DNA from: Uloborus plumipes
Taxonomy: Eukaryota > Arthropoda > Arachnida > Araneae > Uloboridae
NCBI GenBank assembly: GCA_038373865.1
Contig: JAXGGA010002185.1
Coordinates: forward strand, 62,001-126,000
Direction: 5' to 3'
DNA length: 64,000 nucleotides
The position numbers and the translations under genes are program-made. This document shows, one piece after another, positions 34,451-46,653 of this stretch. How positions within the stretch are numbered: the first letter of the stretch is position 1; every line of letters starts with the position of its first letter. The notes beneath the pieces were generated by a model that was not told the DNA's origin, searched no databases, and saw only the letters and a list, made by a program, of their open reading frames with translations.

Positions 34451-34742
34451 AATTGAAGGGGCAAGTGGAAAAAGGTGATATGTGACATTTAAATTTCGCC
34501 GATTTACAACTTCAAACTAGTGTGTATTCTATTGTGTTAACTCACAAACACAATGGAAGGAGCAAGTTAATAAAGGTGAAGCGCGACATTTTTTTAAATT
34601 TCTGTAAAAGTTTTCAATATATATATATATATATATATATATTACCTTATCACTTTCGTTCATGGTAAAAAGTGTGTTTTTCCAAAATTGTCTCTTATCA
34701 ACTTTATCCGTTTGTTATAATATGTTGGTTGCCCCTTCAATT
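34451..34742. mobile_element. MITE (GGGGCAAGTGG family), copy 2, expanded
   Basis: Same termini as 33684-33870. It is 105 bp longer because of a second degenerate end (GGAAGGAGCAAGTTAATAAA, about 34554-34573) and a (TA)n tract at about 34618-34641. The internal GTTCATGGTAAAAAGT block is shared by both copies. Non-coding. Confidence 0.8.
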
Positions 34743-34796
34743 ATATAAATATTTAAGTGCGGGCGACCATTGTTATGTTCCGTTTCATTTAGTTAA

Positions 34797-35306
34797 CCCA
34801 TTAATGCCTAGCGTCCCTTTTTAGGGACGGTCCGAAAAAGGGTCTGAATTTCCCCAAAATGAACATCTCAATTAAATTATAGTGTTTATTCAGTACCTTG
34901 GTATTGTTTCGATCCGTTATTAACAGATTGCATCACATAACCATTGTGAAGTGTGTTCTGTAGCAGTTTTAATATGATCTTTATAAAAATTACATCGTTC
35001 ACAATCTCAAGAAAAAAAGCTAAGTTTTCAAAGTTATTCCCAGCTTCCCAGTTTATGTTAATTGCTGATTTTATTTCTTCTTATAAAATGTCTTTTTAAA
35101 TATTATATCGCAGGCAGAAACATTTTTTAGTAAAAAAAGTATGTACCCTCTGGGTCTATCGTAACTTTTAAGGGACGATTTTTCTTTTCTTAATAACAAA
35201 TTATTTTTTACATGATATTTATTTCATTATTTCTCCTGTCCATTAAACACTGTTTTTAACTAGTATACAAAATATCTTTGGAAAAAAAATGTCAGGCATT
35301 AATGGG
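34797..35306 (+). mobile_element. piggyBac-type MITE, CCCATTAATGCC family, copy 2
   Basis: TTAA at 34793-34796 and 35307-35310. 510 bp aligning with 1892-2406 over its full length with about 5-8% differences by eye. Non-coding. Confidence 0.88.
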
Positions 35307-35393
35307 TTAAATCAATACTATAAGCCTGTAGTTTTTGCGTTCAGTCCATATTTTAAGTTTTGATGAGTTAGTTTTTGATAATAGATTCTTACA

Positions 35394-35565
35394 CAGGCCC
35401 GTCATTTAGGGGGGGAGCAGGGGGTGTCAATTTCCCTCCCCCCTGACTTTGGGAAATCAATGTATTGACATATAAGTGGGCGTGGTTTTTACCACTTTTG
35501 GTAAATTTTACATTGTGTATGCACCCTTTGCCCCCCTCCTGGAAAAATTCGAAATGACGTCCCTG
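35394..35565 (+). mobile_element. hAT-type MITE (CAGGCCCGTCATTT family), copy 2
   Basis: The ends CAGGCCCGTCATTT and AAATGACGTCCCTG form a near-perfect TIR. Flanking 8-mers TTCTTACA (35386-35393) and TTCTTACC (35566-35573) match at 7 of 8. 172 bp, sister of 20482-20646 on the other strand. Confidence 0.85.
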
Positions 35566-35573
35566 TTCTTACC

Positions 35574-38500
35574 AAAAAAAAAAACGATGTTATTTATCTT
35601 TAATCATGTCAGAATTTTTTTGACATCATTTCAAGATGCAAAGAATGGGGAAATTTGTTTCCTTATACTCTATTTAAGGTTACAATGGAGCTTTGATGAC
35701 GAATTTTGTAGAATATAATTTACATTTTCACTCCATTAATTGAAGCTTCTTTGAGAGGTTAATGCTCCAATTCGGTATTTTCCATTAATACTCGCCATAA
35801 AGCTTATTTTCGTGGAACATTCATCAATAACGCGATATCACAGTTGTTCATTTTTCTTGATGCCTTCTATCTATTCCTATGACGTACCGATATAATGCCT
35901 CAAGTATCACTTCGTTAATGGCTCCCTGATTTTCTGGAAAAGGGTCAGGTTGAGCGTAGGCATTTTCAAAACAGGCAATTTCACAAATTATTATCAAAGT
36001 ATTCGATAAAATATTCGAGTTTGAAATACAACAAGCAATGCCTAATGGTTGAGTTTTTGTATTCAGATTATAATCTGTACACTCTTTAAGCTTTACATTG
36101 ATAATTATTGGGTAGAATCACCCCCTCCCCCGCCCATGGGTAGAATGAAATGAATAGGAGACTTTAAAATCAAACTTCGTGTTGAAACATGAAAATTTTA
36201 AATTTCTTGACCAACGACATGAAACTAACAAGTTAAAACCACACAACATAATCTGCAAAAAAAAAATACTGCTCACGAATGTTGATGATTTGTTGACTTA
36301 CATATTTCATGATTTATTTTTTCTGACATTCGACGTTTTCGTCATTAAGGCAAGTGATAATGGCACTGTGCTTCGATATTTTTGGGTTTGTCTACTCAAA
36401 CTACTACTTCATCTAAATTAACTTTCCCATTTACTTGATTGGGAGAGAGTTCTCCATCTGAACTTCTCTAATACGTGTGAGTAAAACTATTAACAACTTT
36501 AGAAAATTGTCTGCTTTTGACTTAGAATCTTCTATTTTTTTAAGTTTCTTTTTTTTTCCCCACATCTTCTCGCAAAATTAGTCTTGGCTTATTTTTAGTT
36601 AATAGCATTTTAAGTTCAGAGTAAATCCAATGACCTAATCTTAGCTGAAGAGGTTTCAATGAATTTGAGCAATCAGCATCTGAATATACAACTATCACAT
36701 AGCATAGGTACATATTTGTTTAGAGATAAGTCACTGGTAACAGTTTTTAAATTATTCAGCTTAAAATCATATTTTTTCACCCAATTTCAAACTTTGAATA
36801 TATTTGAGGAAAAATTAATGAAATTTTGCTTTTTTAGTAAAAAGCGAGAAACGTTCAAACAACAGCTTGGCTTTCACTGAAAAATCCTTCTAAATCACGC
36901 GCAGCGAAAACCTTCCTTTCAGGGGGTGGTTGCAAAGGGTACATACTCGATGAAAATTATTCCAAAACATAGTAAAAACCAAGCCCACTTATGTATAAAT
37001 ACATTTTTTTTTTTTTGTTAACAGATGTAAATTTTATAAATTGCTTTGAAGGCAATTCTGCTTTTGGATAGCATTCGATCCTTTTATGGCAGAACCAATA
37101 GTTTTATGGATTAAATATTTGGTCAAGAAATTCTTAAAATACTTCGAAGAAAGTTGACTATTTTTAGTTGGTTAATCATATTTTTCTTTGAATGAAAGAA
37201 AAATCCATCGCAGAATTAACACTAACGAAATTCGTGTTGAAGCAATAAATTTGAAAGGTTTAAAACGTTTTCCCATTAAGAAGGCATTACAATTTTATTT
37301 TAGTTACTGTCAAAAATGTAATTAAAAAACTATTACAAATCTTTTTTTAATGTGCATGCATAACATAAAAGAAAAAAGTATTGCGTTATTAAAACAGAAG
37401 CAAAATACTGAACAAAAGTTTCAAAGATAGGTCCTTAAACATAGTCTTTTATGAATTACTTTCAAGCAAGTATAATAGCAGTATTAATTCTAATAAACTT
37501 TTTAGCTAAAAGAGATTGTAATCTCTTCAAGCAAATCCAGCCAAGCGAATCATCACATTGCTGTTAATTAACCGATTAGTAAAAATGTTTTTTTGGAAAA
37601 ATATTAAATAAGAGAGATAGTTTTAAATAATACGTATATCATGGAGATTCAAGAGAATAAAACATTAAATAAATGATCGGATAATGATTTTCCGCCTGCA
37701 TTAACCTCACAATTATTACTTTCTCGAATTAATGCTTCAATTTTATTTTTACAGTAAATTCTACGAGTTATTTTCATGACATCAGGAACAATTCTTAAAC
37801 AAACTATCCGCGTAATAGATAAAAGATAACGAAACAATTACTTTACATCACGCAAATAAATGCTCGACTTTTTTTCCCTTCTTCAAGCCGAGTTCAAGCC
37901 AAGGAAAATAACTGTGTACTGCATTTCTATTTCTCTAGTAACCTGCCTTTTTTACGCTCAATTATTTTATGTTTTATATGTGCACTTTTTTTTTCGATGT
38001 CGTTCTGTTTTTAGTTTTATGATCAAGGATTCCATAGCAAAAACTAATATTGTTCAAATTGTTTTGCAAATTAATTTGGAGCAAGATATGTGGGAACGTA
38101 TACGCAAATTTGTTCAAGGAATGAATTGTACATGTACTTTCTTTGAAAGATAAGATAAGTGCGCAATGTACATGCCGTAACCATTAGCGTTCCGATGTAT
38201 AAGGTAGTGAGATGCAAAGGAAATGTGCCAAAATTTAAAATTTGTATGTAACTAGTACTAATGGCAGAAGAGCTTCTTCTCTTACTGCAAGAAATGATAC
38301 TAGCAGTCCAGTAGGTGCTGCTATGCATAATGATTTGAAAAAAACTTAAATGAAATCCTACCTATTGGTCAGGAAGGAATTGTTGACAAACCACAAATAA
38401 TGCAAAGAAATTTCGTTTTCTGCTATCTCAAGGCAATTTGAGGACTTTCACTGAAAACGTTTTCCAATTCATGCTGAATAGTGTCACCTGCCATGGCTAC

Positions 38501-40193
38501 TATTACCATCTCTTGGGCAGAAACAGACGGAAGTTTGTCCTTCTAGTTAACTCGAAATTTTTAATTCTGCCACTTAGATCAGTTGGCCTCTCAGCAGGTT
38601 ATTTTTTTAACATTATTTACACTTAATTTCTTCAAAAATGTCTTTTATATTTAATTTCAAAGATTTTTATATTTTATTTAAATAATGTAAAAAGTCTCAT
38701 TGTCGATAAACCACAAAAATTCCAAACAGCTCTCGAACTGCGTGAAAGCTACTTGAAGGGCCTTCATTGAAAACTTCCCAAAATTGAACACTTTTATGGA
38801 ACATAGTTTAATTTAAAAAATATATGTTTAATAGTTCCTTTACTAATATCTTAAAGGCAATATATCAAAAACCACTAGATCTCAACAAAATGTGAATATA
38901 AAGTACGGGTTTTTAGCCGAAACCTTTTAGATCTATAGTTCCACTTTCAGAACTATGGATTTTGAGATATGATATAACTGGTTTTGATTCTAAACGACTC
39001 ATTTAAGCTTTCTTACTTTTGGAAATCTCCTTCGTATAGCTCAGATAAAAGGTTTTCGAATTGGTCTGTTATTTATTTATGTTTTGTTGACATACTATTT
39101 TTTCATTTCAGCTTCCTAATTGTTTAAAGAATAGTAAATATGAATAAAATTGAAATAAAAACAATCGTACAAAAGAAATAAAAATAAAATAAAAGGTACT
39201 GTCTAGACAGGAAGAAACATTTTTGTCTATGTGTTTGCCTCCTGATTATCGTTTCTCGTAGTATTATTCGTACCAAACTTTTTCTTTCATTTCCGAGAAA
39301 GATCTTTGCGAGATCATCTTGTCAATGTGATTCATTTTACAATTCTAAATGTATTTTAATCATGTTTAAATATTTTCAGTAAATTAGTTAACATTAATAT
39401 CAAGTAGAAAATCATACCCTTCTTGCTTCCTGAATAGAAAGATAAAGATTGTGCAAACATTTTTTTGTAAACAATATTTGCTAAGTCTGCATTCATGGAA
39501 AGAATTTTCACCTTATCAATTCAAAATGAATAAACTAAAGCAGTAGCGCCTAAAGGAACAATTCAAAAGGGTTTTTTTTCTACTGAAATCAAAACGCCGT
39601 GCAAATTTTTTTCAGTCTAGAAAATCATAAACATTGTAATCAATGTAACTTATTCTTCATTCTTTGTTCCGTTCAGTAGAGAAAACTGCAAGCTATTTTT
39701 TTTTCGCATTACTGTATTCTCATTATATTCTCATTATGTCTCTGATGACTGGTTTTGTGCAATAGCTATATTGTCAATAAACGTGATTATATATATTCAT
39801 TATTAGTATTATCTTTTTTTACTGCGTACTCAATTGTTTTGAGACTGAAAAAAAACTCATTTTCAATAAGGTTAAGAATGCACTTAGGGTAACCCGGAGT
39901 AATTCCTGATCACTTTATTTCTGAGGTAAATAATGATAACGTATTTTTTTTTCTCTTTTAAATAAATTTAATAAAACGGGAACTATTGCTTGAAGCCTCA
40001 CAACACTAAAATTCTGTATGACATATACTTAAATATTATAGGATCTTTAGTATACTAAATTGAGCATTTTTTAAGCTGCTTACTAAGAGAATTTCCAATA
40101 TAAATATGCAAATATTTACAACGATCTTCTTATCAACGATTTCCGGCTCATTTTTTTTTCAGTTTATTTAAAAAGAGTGCTGGTTTTTGATTA
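35574..40193. other. Long unassigned stretch without recognisable genes
   Basis: Some 4.6 kb of mostly unique AT-rich sequence. No repeat partners elsewhere in the window. 38160-38350 has a short plus-strand frame ending near 38349 (residues ...SSLTARNDTSSPVGAAMHND) with more coding-like composition than its surroundings, but no family is recognised and both ends are undefined. Confidence 0.4.
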
Positions 40194-40454
40194 ATGCTTC
40201 CACATCTTTGTTTTCTTGTTCAATTTGGGTCTCTTTTTCTTCAGAAAGTTAATAATTTATTGGAAAGGGTTCAAAAGAGGGCTACAACGTTATTAAATTG
40301 GATTTCCAATTTAGACCATGATTCCAGACTTAGAATGTTCAATATGTCTAGTCTTGAGCAAAGGAGAGTCAGAGGGGACATGGTAGCTTTAAGAGGGCCA
40401 TTGATCTTCATTGGGGATTATAAATTGACTAGAACCACCTTAGCTGGGTCTTGA
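40194..40454 (+). pseudogene. LINE reverse transcriptase C-terminal fragment (CR1/Jockey-like)
   Basis: The 86-residue frame includes LLERVQKRATTLLNW, then LDHDSRLRMFNMSSLEQRRVR and GDMV. This is the characteristic block just after the RT domain in CR1/Jockey-clade LINEs (LE.VQRRAT....L..L.Y..RL..L...SLE.RR.RGD). The start is not a true initiator: the fragment lacks the polymerase motifs and most of the protein, so it is a 5'-truncated or eroded copy. The following residues (GDYKLTRTTLAGS) may be the tail. No clear 3' UTR microsatellite or poly(A) is seen. Confidence 0.72.
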
Positions 40455-41387
40455 GTCTGCTGCTGGTCATCATATTTATATTTGTATTTGTTTTACAGTG
40501 AGGTAAATTAAATACTGCCGTTTATAGATGAAGCTACTTACTGATCACTGGGGTGATTGCTGGTCGTGTTCATTTCTTGTAGTAAATATGACCAGAAGAG
40601 ATAATGAATGCATATTTTTATTTATACTAGGCAACAGTTAATCTTTATTAACTGCAAAGAAAACAAACTAAATGTTAATGATCTGAATTCAAAGATATTT
40701 GAAGAATTTAAAGCGTTGAGTTTTTCCTCTTTTTTCAAAAAATAAAAAAACATCATGGCTACTGCTAAGAATTGTGAGTATCTAATGTATTATCAATAAA
40801 TTACTGTATTGCCATCAGAAAGATGGTTATACGATGATTGTATGGTGCAATAGTTGCGTCACTATGTACCTCCAAAGGGATCAAGAATTGCCTCGAGCCC
40901 AGAAAACCACGGGGTAATTCCCGCTGACTGAAAATTTCAAATAGTTTAAAATCTATTTTAATGTTCAGTGAGAAGAAGGTTAGATAATATATTTATAGTC
41001 ACATATGGTGAAGATAATCACCAAAAATTTAAATTATCCCTTGAGGAGTTTTTTCACAAAATTGTTGCTTGGACTTCTTGATTAGGAATTAGATCATCTT
41101 ACGCTTATTTCTTAATCATTTGTGAACAGTGAACACAAATGGATGTTTTAAAATGGTTTCTCCACACTGCACTGTGAAACAATTGTGTAAGGTTAATATT
41201 GTTTAATAGTGTAAGGCAGCTTCTGGAATAAGCTGTTCAAATTTTAAGAAATCTAATTGTTAGAGAACAGTTTCACGTAGCCTGTGTGAAGTTCCACCAA
41301 GCGTTAAAATGACGGGGATATTATTTAATGAGCATGCTTTGAGAGCTGTACTCTGTAAGTTCGCGGGTCGGGGTTGGATCCTATCGT
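40455..41387. other. Unassigned, possibly LINE 3' flank
   Basis: The first ~100 bp may be LINE 3' UTR. Around 41335-41385 a stretch with GGGGTTGGATCC vaguely resembles a tRNA B box, but no cloverleaf can be drawn. Confidence 0.35.
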
Positions 41388-41480
41388 GTGTGCTAACTAC
41401 TGTGTGCTGTGTGCTAACTATTGTGTGCTAACTACTGTGTGCTGTGTGCTAACTAATGTGTGCTAACTACTGTGTGTGTG
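41388..41480 (+). repeat. Minisatellite of TGTGTGCTAACTA units
   Basis: GTGTGCTAACTACT units alternate with GTGTGCT insertions six to seven times. A (TTC)n tract follows at about 41586-41606. Simple-sequence expansions, non-coding. Confidence 0.85.
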
Positions 41481-44194
41481 AAACTATTGCTTAAAGTTGA
41501 TTCTGGTAGCGGGAACGCATTAACTAGACAAACATTAAATGAACGAATAATTGAAAACAATTTTCCAGCTTGATGAATGCTCTTTTTCTTCTTCTTCTTC
41601 TTCTTTCTTTTGACTGAGAACTCTGGCGCAACCTAACACAGAAATTGGTTAAACGTTACGCTATCGTTGCATTACCATGGTGTTACTTTTTATAAGTGAT
41701 GTGTTACTTAACACCAGATATATCGGTTAAGTTACTCCATAGCAGAGAAGGTAGCATTGCTGCCACCGTACTTTTAGAATAAGGTTACACAAACATTTTT
41801 ACAGTAAACAAAGGGTTGAAGAAGTTCAAATTTGTTGCAAAAATGTGTGGACACCTCATGGAGATGAAAAAGCATCCAACGAACTATAGTGAATTTTAAA
41901 AAGAAAAGTAGATTTAATAATCAAATCAGAAAAAGAATTCACCAGTAACCTATGAGAAAGTACGAATGACAAGGGAGCAATACAAAACTCAAAGCTCAGA
42001 AATAATCAAAATTATATTCGACTCAAAACAAATGACTGAAGAATCGTTTATGGCAGAGAAAGCAAAAATAGAATGAATAACTGCTACTGTGGAGAACAAA
42101 GACATATGAAAGCTAATCAACAGAACAAATGAAGAGAAACAAACTAAATATTTAAATTAAAAAGGAGTCACAAAAATATTTTAAAGAGAAAACTTTAAGA
42201 GATTATTATTAAATATTAGAATAAAAAAATGAAATAAAACGCTCACGCAATGAAAGACGTAAATGAAATAAAACAAAGTAGAAATGCATATAAAAATAAA
42301 GAAAATTGGGGCATTTTTGACTTGGATAAATACATTTAACTAATAACCAAAGAAACAAAATAAATTCATAATATACTGAGATACAAAAAGGAACAGGAAT
42401 ATAAAAGGGAAACTAAGCAAGCAAAGATGAATGAATAAACAAATAAATTGTAAAAAGTAACGCCAAATAGTAAAAAAAATATATAAAAGAAAAATTAGTA
42501 ACCAAATTAGTTCCATCATTCTCAAAAGATGAGAAAAAGAGGAGATAAAAAAAACATAAAGGAAAGGGGGAAGAGGAAAAAGCCAATTTGGATGCAACCA
42601 CGAAAAGAAAACAAAGGAATTGCTAGAATTCTGATGAAACTAAGCGAAGTCAAACAAGATTGATGCAAATTGTTTACATAGAAAAAATGTGACACGAAAA
42701 TTCTTAGAAAATTCTAAATAATTCCCCATAAGCGCATAGAAAATGTCAAAAACTTTGAAATAAAAATTAAGATAAAAACTTCGAACAAACTATTGAAATA
42801 CAAAAAACAAAAACCGTAAAGTTACAATAAATAAATCAGTAAAGTATAAAAAAATGTGTGCCAAACGTTTGCTTTTTTTTTTTTTTTGGTTCTCATCATT
42901 CATAAGCGTACATGTTTTCTTTGAAAAATGGGTTCCTTGAAACCTTGATACATATTTTTGAAAATCATGTGCGGTTTTTTTTTTCAAATCAGAGTGAATG
43001 TCAATGCAAAAGTATTACTTTGTCTTACAGGATAATTATTTTATCTATACAAAAATATCAAGCACCAATTATACCTGTTTTTATAGATATAAAATTAACT
43101 GACAAAAGTAATACTGAGTACTATCAGTTTGAGAAAGCTCGACTAAAATAAGTTGTTGCCGTTACAGGTTCAGAAATAGTTTAAATGATGCGAAAAAGTA
43201 TGAACCGTGTAAGAAACTAAATTGTATTGAAACCTAATAAAAGCAATGAATCTCACAAATAAGCAAACAACCTAAAATAATAGCATAAAATAAAAAGAAA
43301 ATAAAAAATAAACGTTTAATTTAAACTAACAGACTAAGTTCTGCTGGCGCAGACCGCCAGAACTAAAATTTCACCAAAGCTTAAAACTCCAAACAAAGCG
43401 ATCAAAAGCATAAAACAAATGCATGCACATCATAGACAAATGGCACTTTAAACACACGAGCTTTACTGAGCTGTCACGATGTTGTACTCAAACAATTTGA
43501 CAAGCATCAAGAGAGGTTACACCTCACTCTTCGGTTTTCAGGAGGGCTATTTGTTACGCGATGTCATTTCGAGTATTCTCACCATTTTCGAGTGGTCATT
43601 CGTTAACGACACCAAGGAGACATTGAGCGGTAGGCTAATAATGTTGGAATGAAAAAACATAACCGTTTGTCTTCTGGAGAAAATAATGAAGTTATTAATA
43701 CTGGGTCCTGCTTTAGACGGCTCGAAAAATCGTTTTTTTTTTTTTTTTTTGGAGATTTTGTTAGGTTAAAAAAAAAAACAGCAAGTCTAGCAAACTTTTT
43801 AGTTTATTTTATTACATGTCTAAACATGGGGGGATGGAGAATTCAAAGAAAAATGCATGTGCAACCGATTTTCATGCACGTTCGTACAACTGCTCTTTTG
43901 TTTTCAATCGGCAGGATTGATGGAGCTCATAATTTTCACATCTGAAAAAAAAAATCTAACACCATTTTAATTTTCTTATATTTTTCTTCTATATGAACTA
44001 AAAATGACTAAAAAATTATGATATTTTAATTTTTTCTCGGGTTTGAAAAAAAAATGCTTTTTGTAAAAAAAAATCATTTCAACTTGCTAAAAAAATGCTA
44101 AGATTTTTTTTCGGTAATGCTTTGAATTCAAATAGAAAAGAAAACAATATTGAAGCTAACAAGAATTGGTTTGTTTTGATTAATCATCCAATAA

Positions 44195-44197
<3 letters not shown>
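41481..44197. other. Unassigned; includes a ~1-kb purine-rich strand
   Basis: 41810-42800 is strongly purine-biased on the plus strand (long AAAGAAA/GAGAAAA-like runs, few C and T) with no clear short-period repeat. 43337-43363 forms a GC-rich hairpin (TTCTGCTGGCG against CGCCAGAA). T runs occur at about 42871 and 43733. No gene recognised. Confidence 0.45.

Positions 44198-44251
<54 letters not shown>
44198..44251. repeat. (AT)n microsatellite
   Basis: About 27 uninterrupted AT units. A second (AT)n tract at about 44361-44398 abuts the Tc1 element. Confidence 0.95.
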
Positions 44252-44254
<3 letters not shown>

Positions 44255-44359
44255 CTTTTTTTTTAATTACAATCACGCCCACCGGTTCGGAAAAATCGTA
44301 AAAACTAAAACTCGAGAAAACGTGCTTCAAAGTTTTCGGAGTCAAAAAAAAAAAAAAAA

Positions 44360-44398
<39 letters not shown>

Positions 44399-44401
<3 letters not shown>

Positions 44402-45616
44402 TGAAGTGACAAAAGTCATGGGATACCTCTTAATATCGTGTCGGCCCTCCTTTTGCCCGGCGAAGTGCAACAACTCGACGTGGCATGGACTCAACAAGTC
44501 GTTGGAAGTCTTCTGCAGGAATATTGAGCCATGCTGTCTCGATAGACGTCCATAATTGTGAAAGCGTTGATGGGGCAGGATTTTGGGCACGAACAGACCT
44601 CTCGATGGTGTCCCATAAATGCTCAATGGGATTCATGTCGGGCGATCTAGGTGGCCAAATCATTCGTTGGAATTGTCCAGAATTTTCTTCAAACCAATTG
44701 CGAACAGTTGTGGCCCGGTAACATGGCGCATTGTCATCCATAAAAATCCCATCGTTGTTTGGGTACATGAAGTCCATGAATGGCTGCAAGTGATCTCCAA
44801 GTAGCTGCACATAAGCATTTCCAGTCAATGTTCGGTCCAGTCGCACTAGAGGACCAAGTCCATGCCATGAAAAAACAGCCCACACCATTACGGAGCCACC
44901 ACCAGCTTGAACAGTGCCTTGCTGACAGTTTGGGTCCATGGCTTCGTGGGGTCTGCGCCACACTCGAACCCTACCATCGGCTCTTACCAGCTGAAATCGT
45001 GACTCATCGGACCAGGCCACGGTTTTCCATTCATCTAGGGACCAACCGATATGCTCACGTGCCCACGAGAGTCGCTGCAAGCGATGTCGTTCTGTCAGTA
45101 AAGGCACTCGAGTCGGTCTTCTGCTGGAATAGCCCAAGAAATCCAAATTTCTCCGCACAGTTCTAGCAGACACGTCCATTGTACGTCCCACATTGATTTC
45201 TACGGTGATTTGACGCAGTGTTGCTTGTCTGTTAGAATTTACGACTCTTTGCAGACGTCGCCGGTCTCGATCTTTAAGTGCAGGCGGTCGACCACTGCGC
45301 TGTCCATGGTGGGATGTTATGCCTGAAATTTCATACTCTCGGCACACTCTTGACACAGTGGATCTGGGAATGTTGAATTCTCTAACGATTTCCGAAATGG
45401 CATGACCCATGCGTCTAGCTCCAACTAACATTCCGCGTTCAAAGTCTGTTAATTCACGTCGTGCGGTCATCATCACGTTAAAACATCTTCACATGAATAA
45501 CTTGAACAGAAATGAAAGCTCTGTAAAAGCACTGCGCATTTATACCTGTTCTATGCGATGCTACTGCCATCTGAAAATTTGCATATTGCTATCCCATGAC
45601 TTTTGTCACTTCAGTG
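44399..45616 (-). mobile_element. Complete Tc1-like transposon, 1218 bp
   Basis: Perfect 27-bp TIRs (starting CACTGAAGTGACAAAAGTCA) at 44399-44425 and 45590-45616, flanked by TA at 44397-44398 and 45617-45618. It sits in a TATATA tract, an obvious target for a TA-specific element. The single intact ORF, minus strand, leaves 140 bp before the start codon and 31 bp after the stop. Short TIRs, one gene and this length are standard for Tc1-type elements. Perfect TIRs and an uninterrupted gene mark it as the youngest and possibly still active element here. Confidence 0.95.
44430..45476 (-). CDS. Tc1-like transposase, DD36E spacing
   Basis: 348 residues, uninterrupted. Transposases of this family bind their own TIRs in the nucleus and cut and paste the element into TA. 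Residues ~11-49 form a first helix-turn-helix (ISEIVREFNIPRSTVSRVCR), GRP at 62-64 is the AT-hook-like linker, and ~70-127 the second HTH. The catalytic triad is D157 (WSDESRF), D248 (MDDNAPCY) and E285 (MNPIEHLWD), all present. I count 36 residues between D248 and E285, not the usual 34 of Tc1, which points to the DD36E group. GGGSVMVWA (192-200) is the conserved glycine-rich block. Three consecutive Met codons leave the exact start open by two residues. Overlapping frames on both strands are shadows. Confidence 0.95.
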   Translation of the reverse strand: MMMTARRELTDFERGMLVGARRMGHAISEIVREFNIPRSTVSRVCREYEISGITSHHGQRSGRPPALKDRDRRRLQRVVNSNRQATLRQITVEINVGRTMDVSARTVRRNLDFLGYSSRRPTRVPLLTERHRLQRLSWAREHIGWSLDEWKTVAWSDESRFQLVRADGRVRVWRRPHEAMDPNCQQGTVQAGGGSVMVWAVFSWHGLGPLVRLDRTLTGNAYVQLLGDHLQPFMDFMYPNNDGIFMDDNAPCYRATTVRNWFEENSGQFQRMIWPPRSPDMNPIEHLWDTIERSVRAQNPAPSTLSQLWTSIETAWLNIPAEDFQRLVESMPRRVVALRRAKGGPTRY

Positions 45617-45624
45617 TATATATA

Positions 45625-46140
45625 TCACGTCCACGAATTCAAAATAATCTTTGGAACGACCGTCGAGTTTTTTCAGGTACATAGCTCGGATTAAACACAT
45701 TAAATATGTATTTTACTACTTAATACCCAAGTTTAAACCTTCAATTACGAGTCGAACTGTACCATTGCTGAGGTTGGTGTGCTTTTTTTTACTTCAGCTA
45801 CCAGTTTATTTGGTCCTCTTAGCTTACATAAAATGTTTTCCTCTCCAGCTCGGCTACTATCTAACCCAGACTGATGATTCCCATTGAGGATGAAACTGCA
45901 GTATCTGGATGTTTTGGCTGAGCTGGCGGTATATTTAGTAGTTCTGCATCAGCCCCGGCTTAAGAGTGGTATTTTACCACTTAATTACATAGTTCGGAGT
46001 TATTCGTCCGAGGGAATTGTGTGCGCGCCCCAACTGCCCGAGCGCTCGTATACCCCCTCGATTCCTTTCTCTGTGAATATTTCCAATTTGCCTATATAAC
46101 TTTGCCTACAAATCGTTAGATATACAAGAAGCATATTTAA
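45625..46140. other. Unassigned sequence
   Basis: 45880-46090 is somewhat GC-richer with short frames; none resembles a protein family. Confidence 0.4.
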
Positions 46141-46649
46141 CCCATTAATACCTGACATTTTTTTCCAAAGATATTTTGTATACTGGTTACAAACAGTGTT
46201 TAATAGACAGGAAAAAAATAAAAAAAATATTATGCAAAACATAATTTTTTATTAAGGAAAGAAAAATCGTCACTTAAAAGTTACGATAGACCCCAGAGGG
46301 TACATACTTTTTTTACTAAATTTTTTTTTCTGCCTACGACATAATATTTAAAAAGATATTTTATAAGAAGAAATAAAATCAGCAATTGACATAAACTGGG
46401 CAGCTGGGAATAACTTTGAAAACTTAGCTTTTTTTCATGAGATTGTGAACGATGTCATTTTTGATAAAGATCATATTAAAACTGCTACAGAACACACTTT
46501 ACAATGATTATGTGCTGCAATCTGTAAATAACGAATTGAAACAATACCGAGACTAATTGAACACTATTATTTGGTTGAAATGTTCATTTTGAGGAAATTC
46601 AGACCGTTTTTTGAATCGTCCCTAAAAAGGGACGCTAGGCATTAATGGG
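46141..46649 (-). mobile_element. piggyBac-type MITE, CCCATTAATGCC family, copy 3
   Basis: 509 bp, inverted relative to copy 1: plus-strand ends CCCATTAATACCTGAC and GGCATTAATGGG. The right flank is TTAA (46650-46653), the left flank reads TTTA, one substitution from TTAA. Non-coding. Confidence 0.85.
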
Positions 46650-46653
46650 TTAA

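Noticed and set aside
41335..41390. Possible tRNA/SINE head with GGTTGGATCC
   Set aside because: The B box has a substitution at a key position and no D, anticodon or acceptor arm can be drawn.
41388..41480. CRISPR-like regular repeats
   Set aside because: Units are contiguous with no unique spacers; an ordinary minisatellite in a eukaryotic context.
44485..45166. Plus- and minus-strand frames overlapping the Tc1 gene
   Set aside because: They are shadows of the transposase coding sequence in other frames and lack its motifs.
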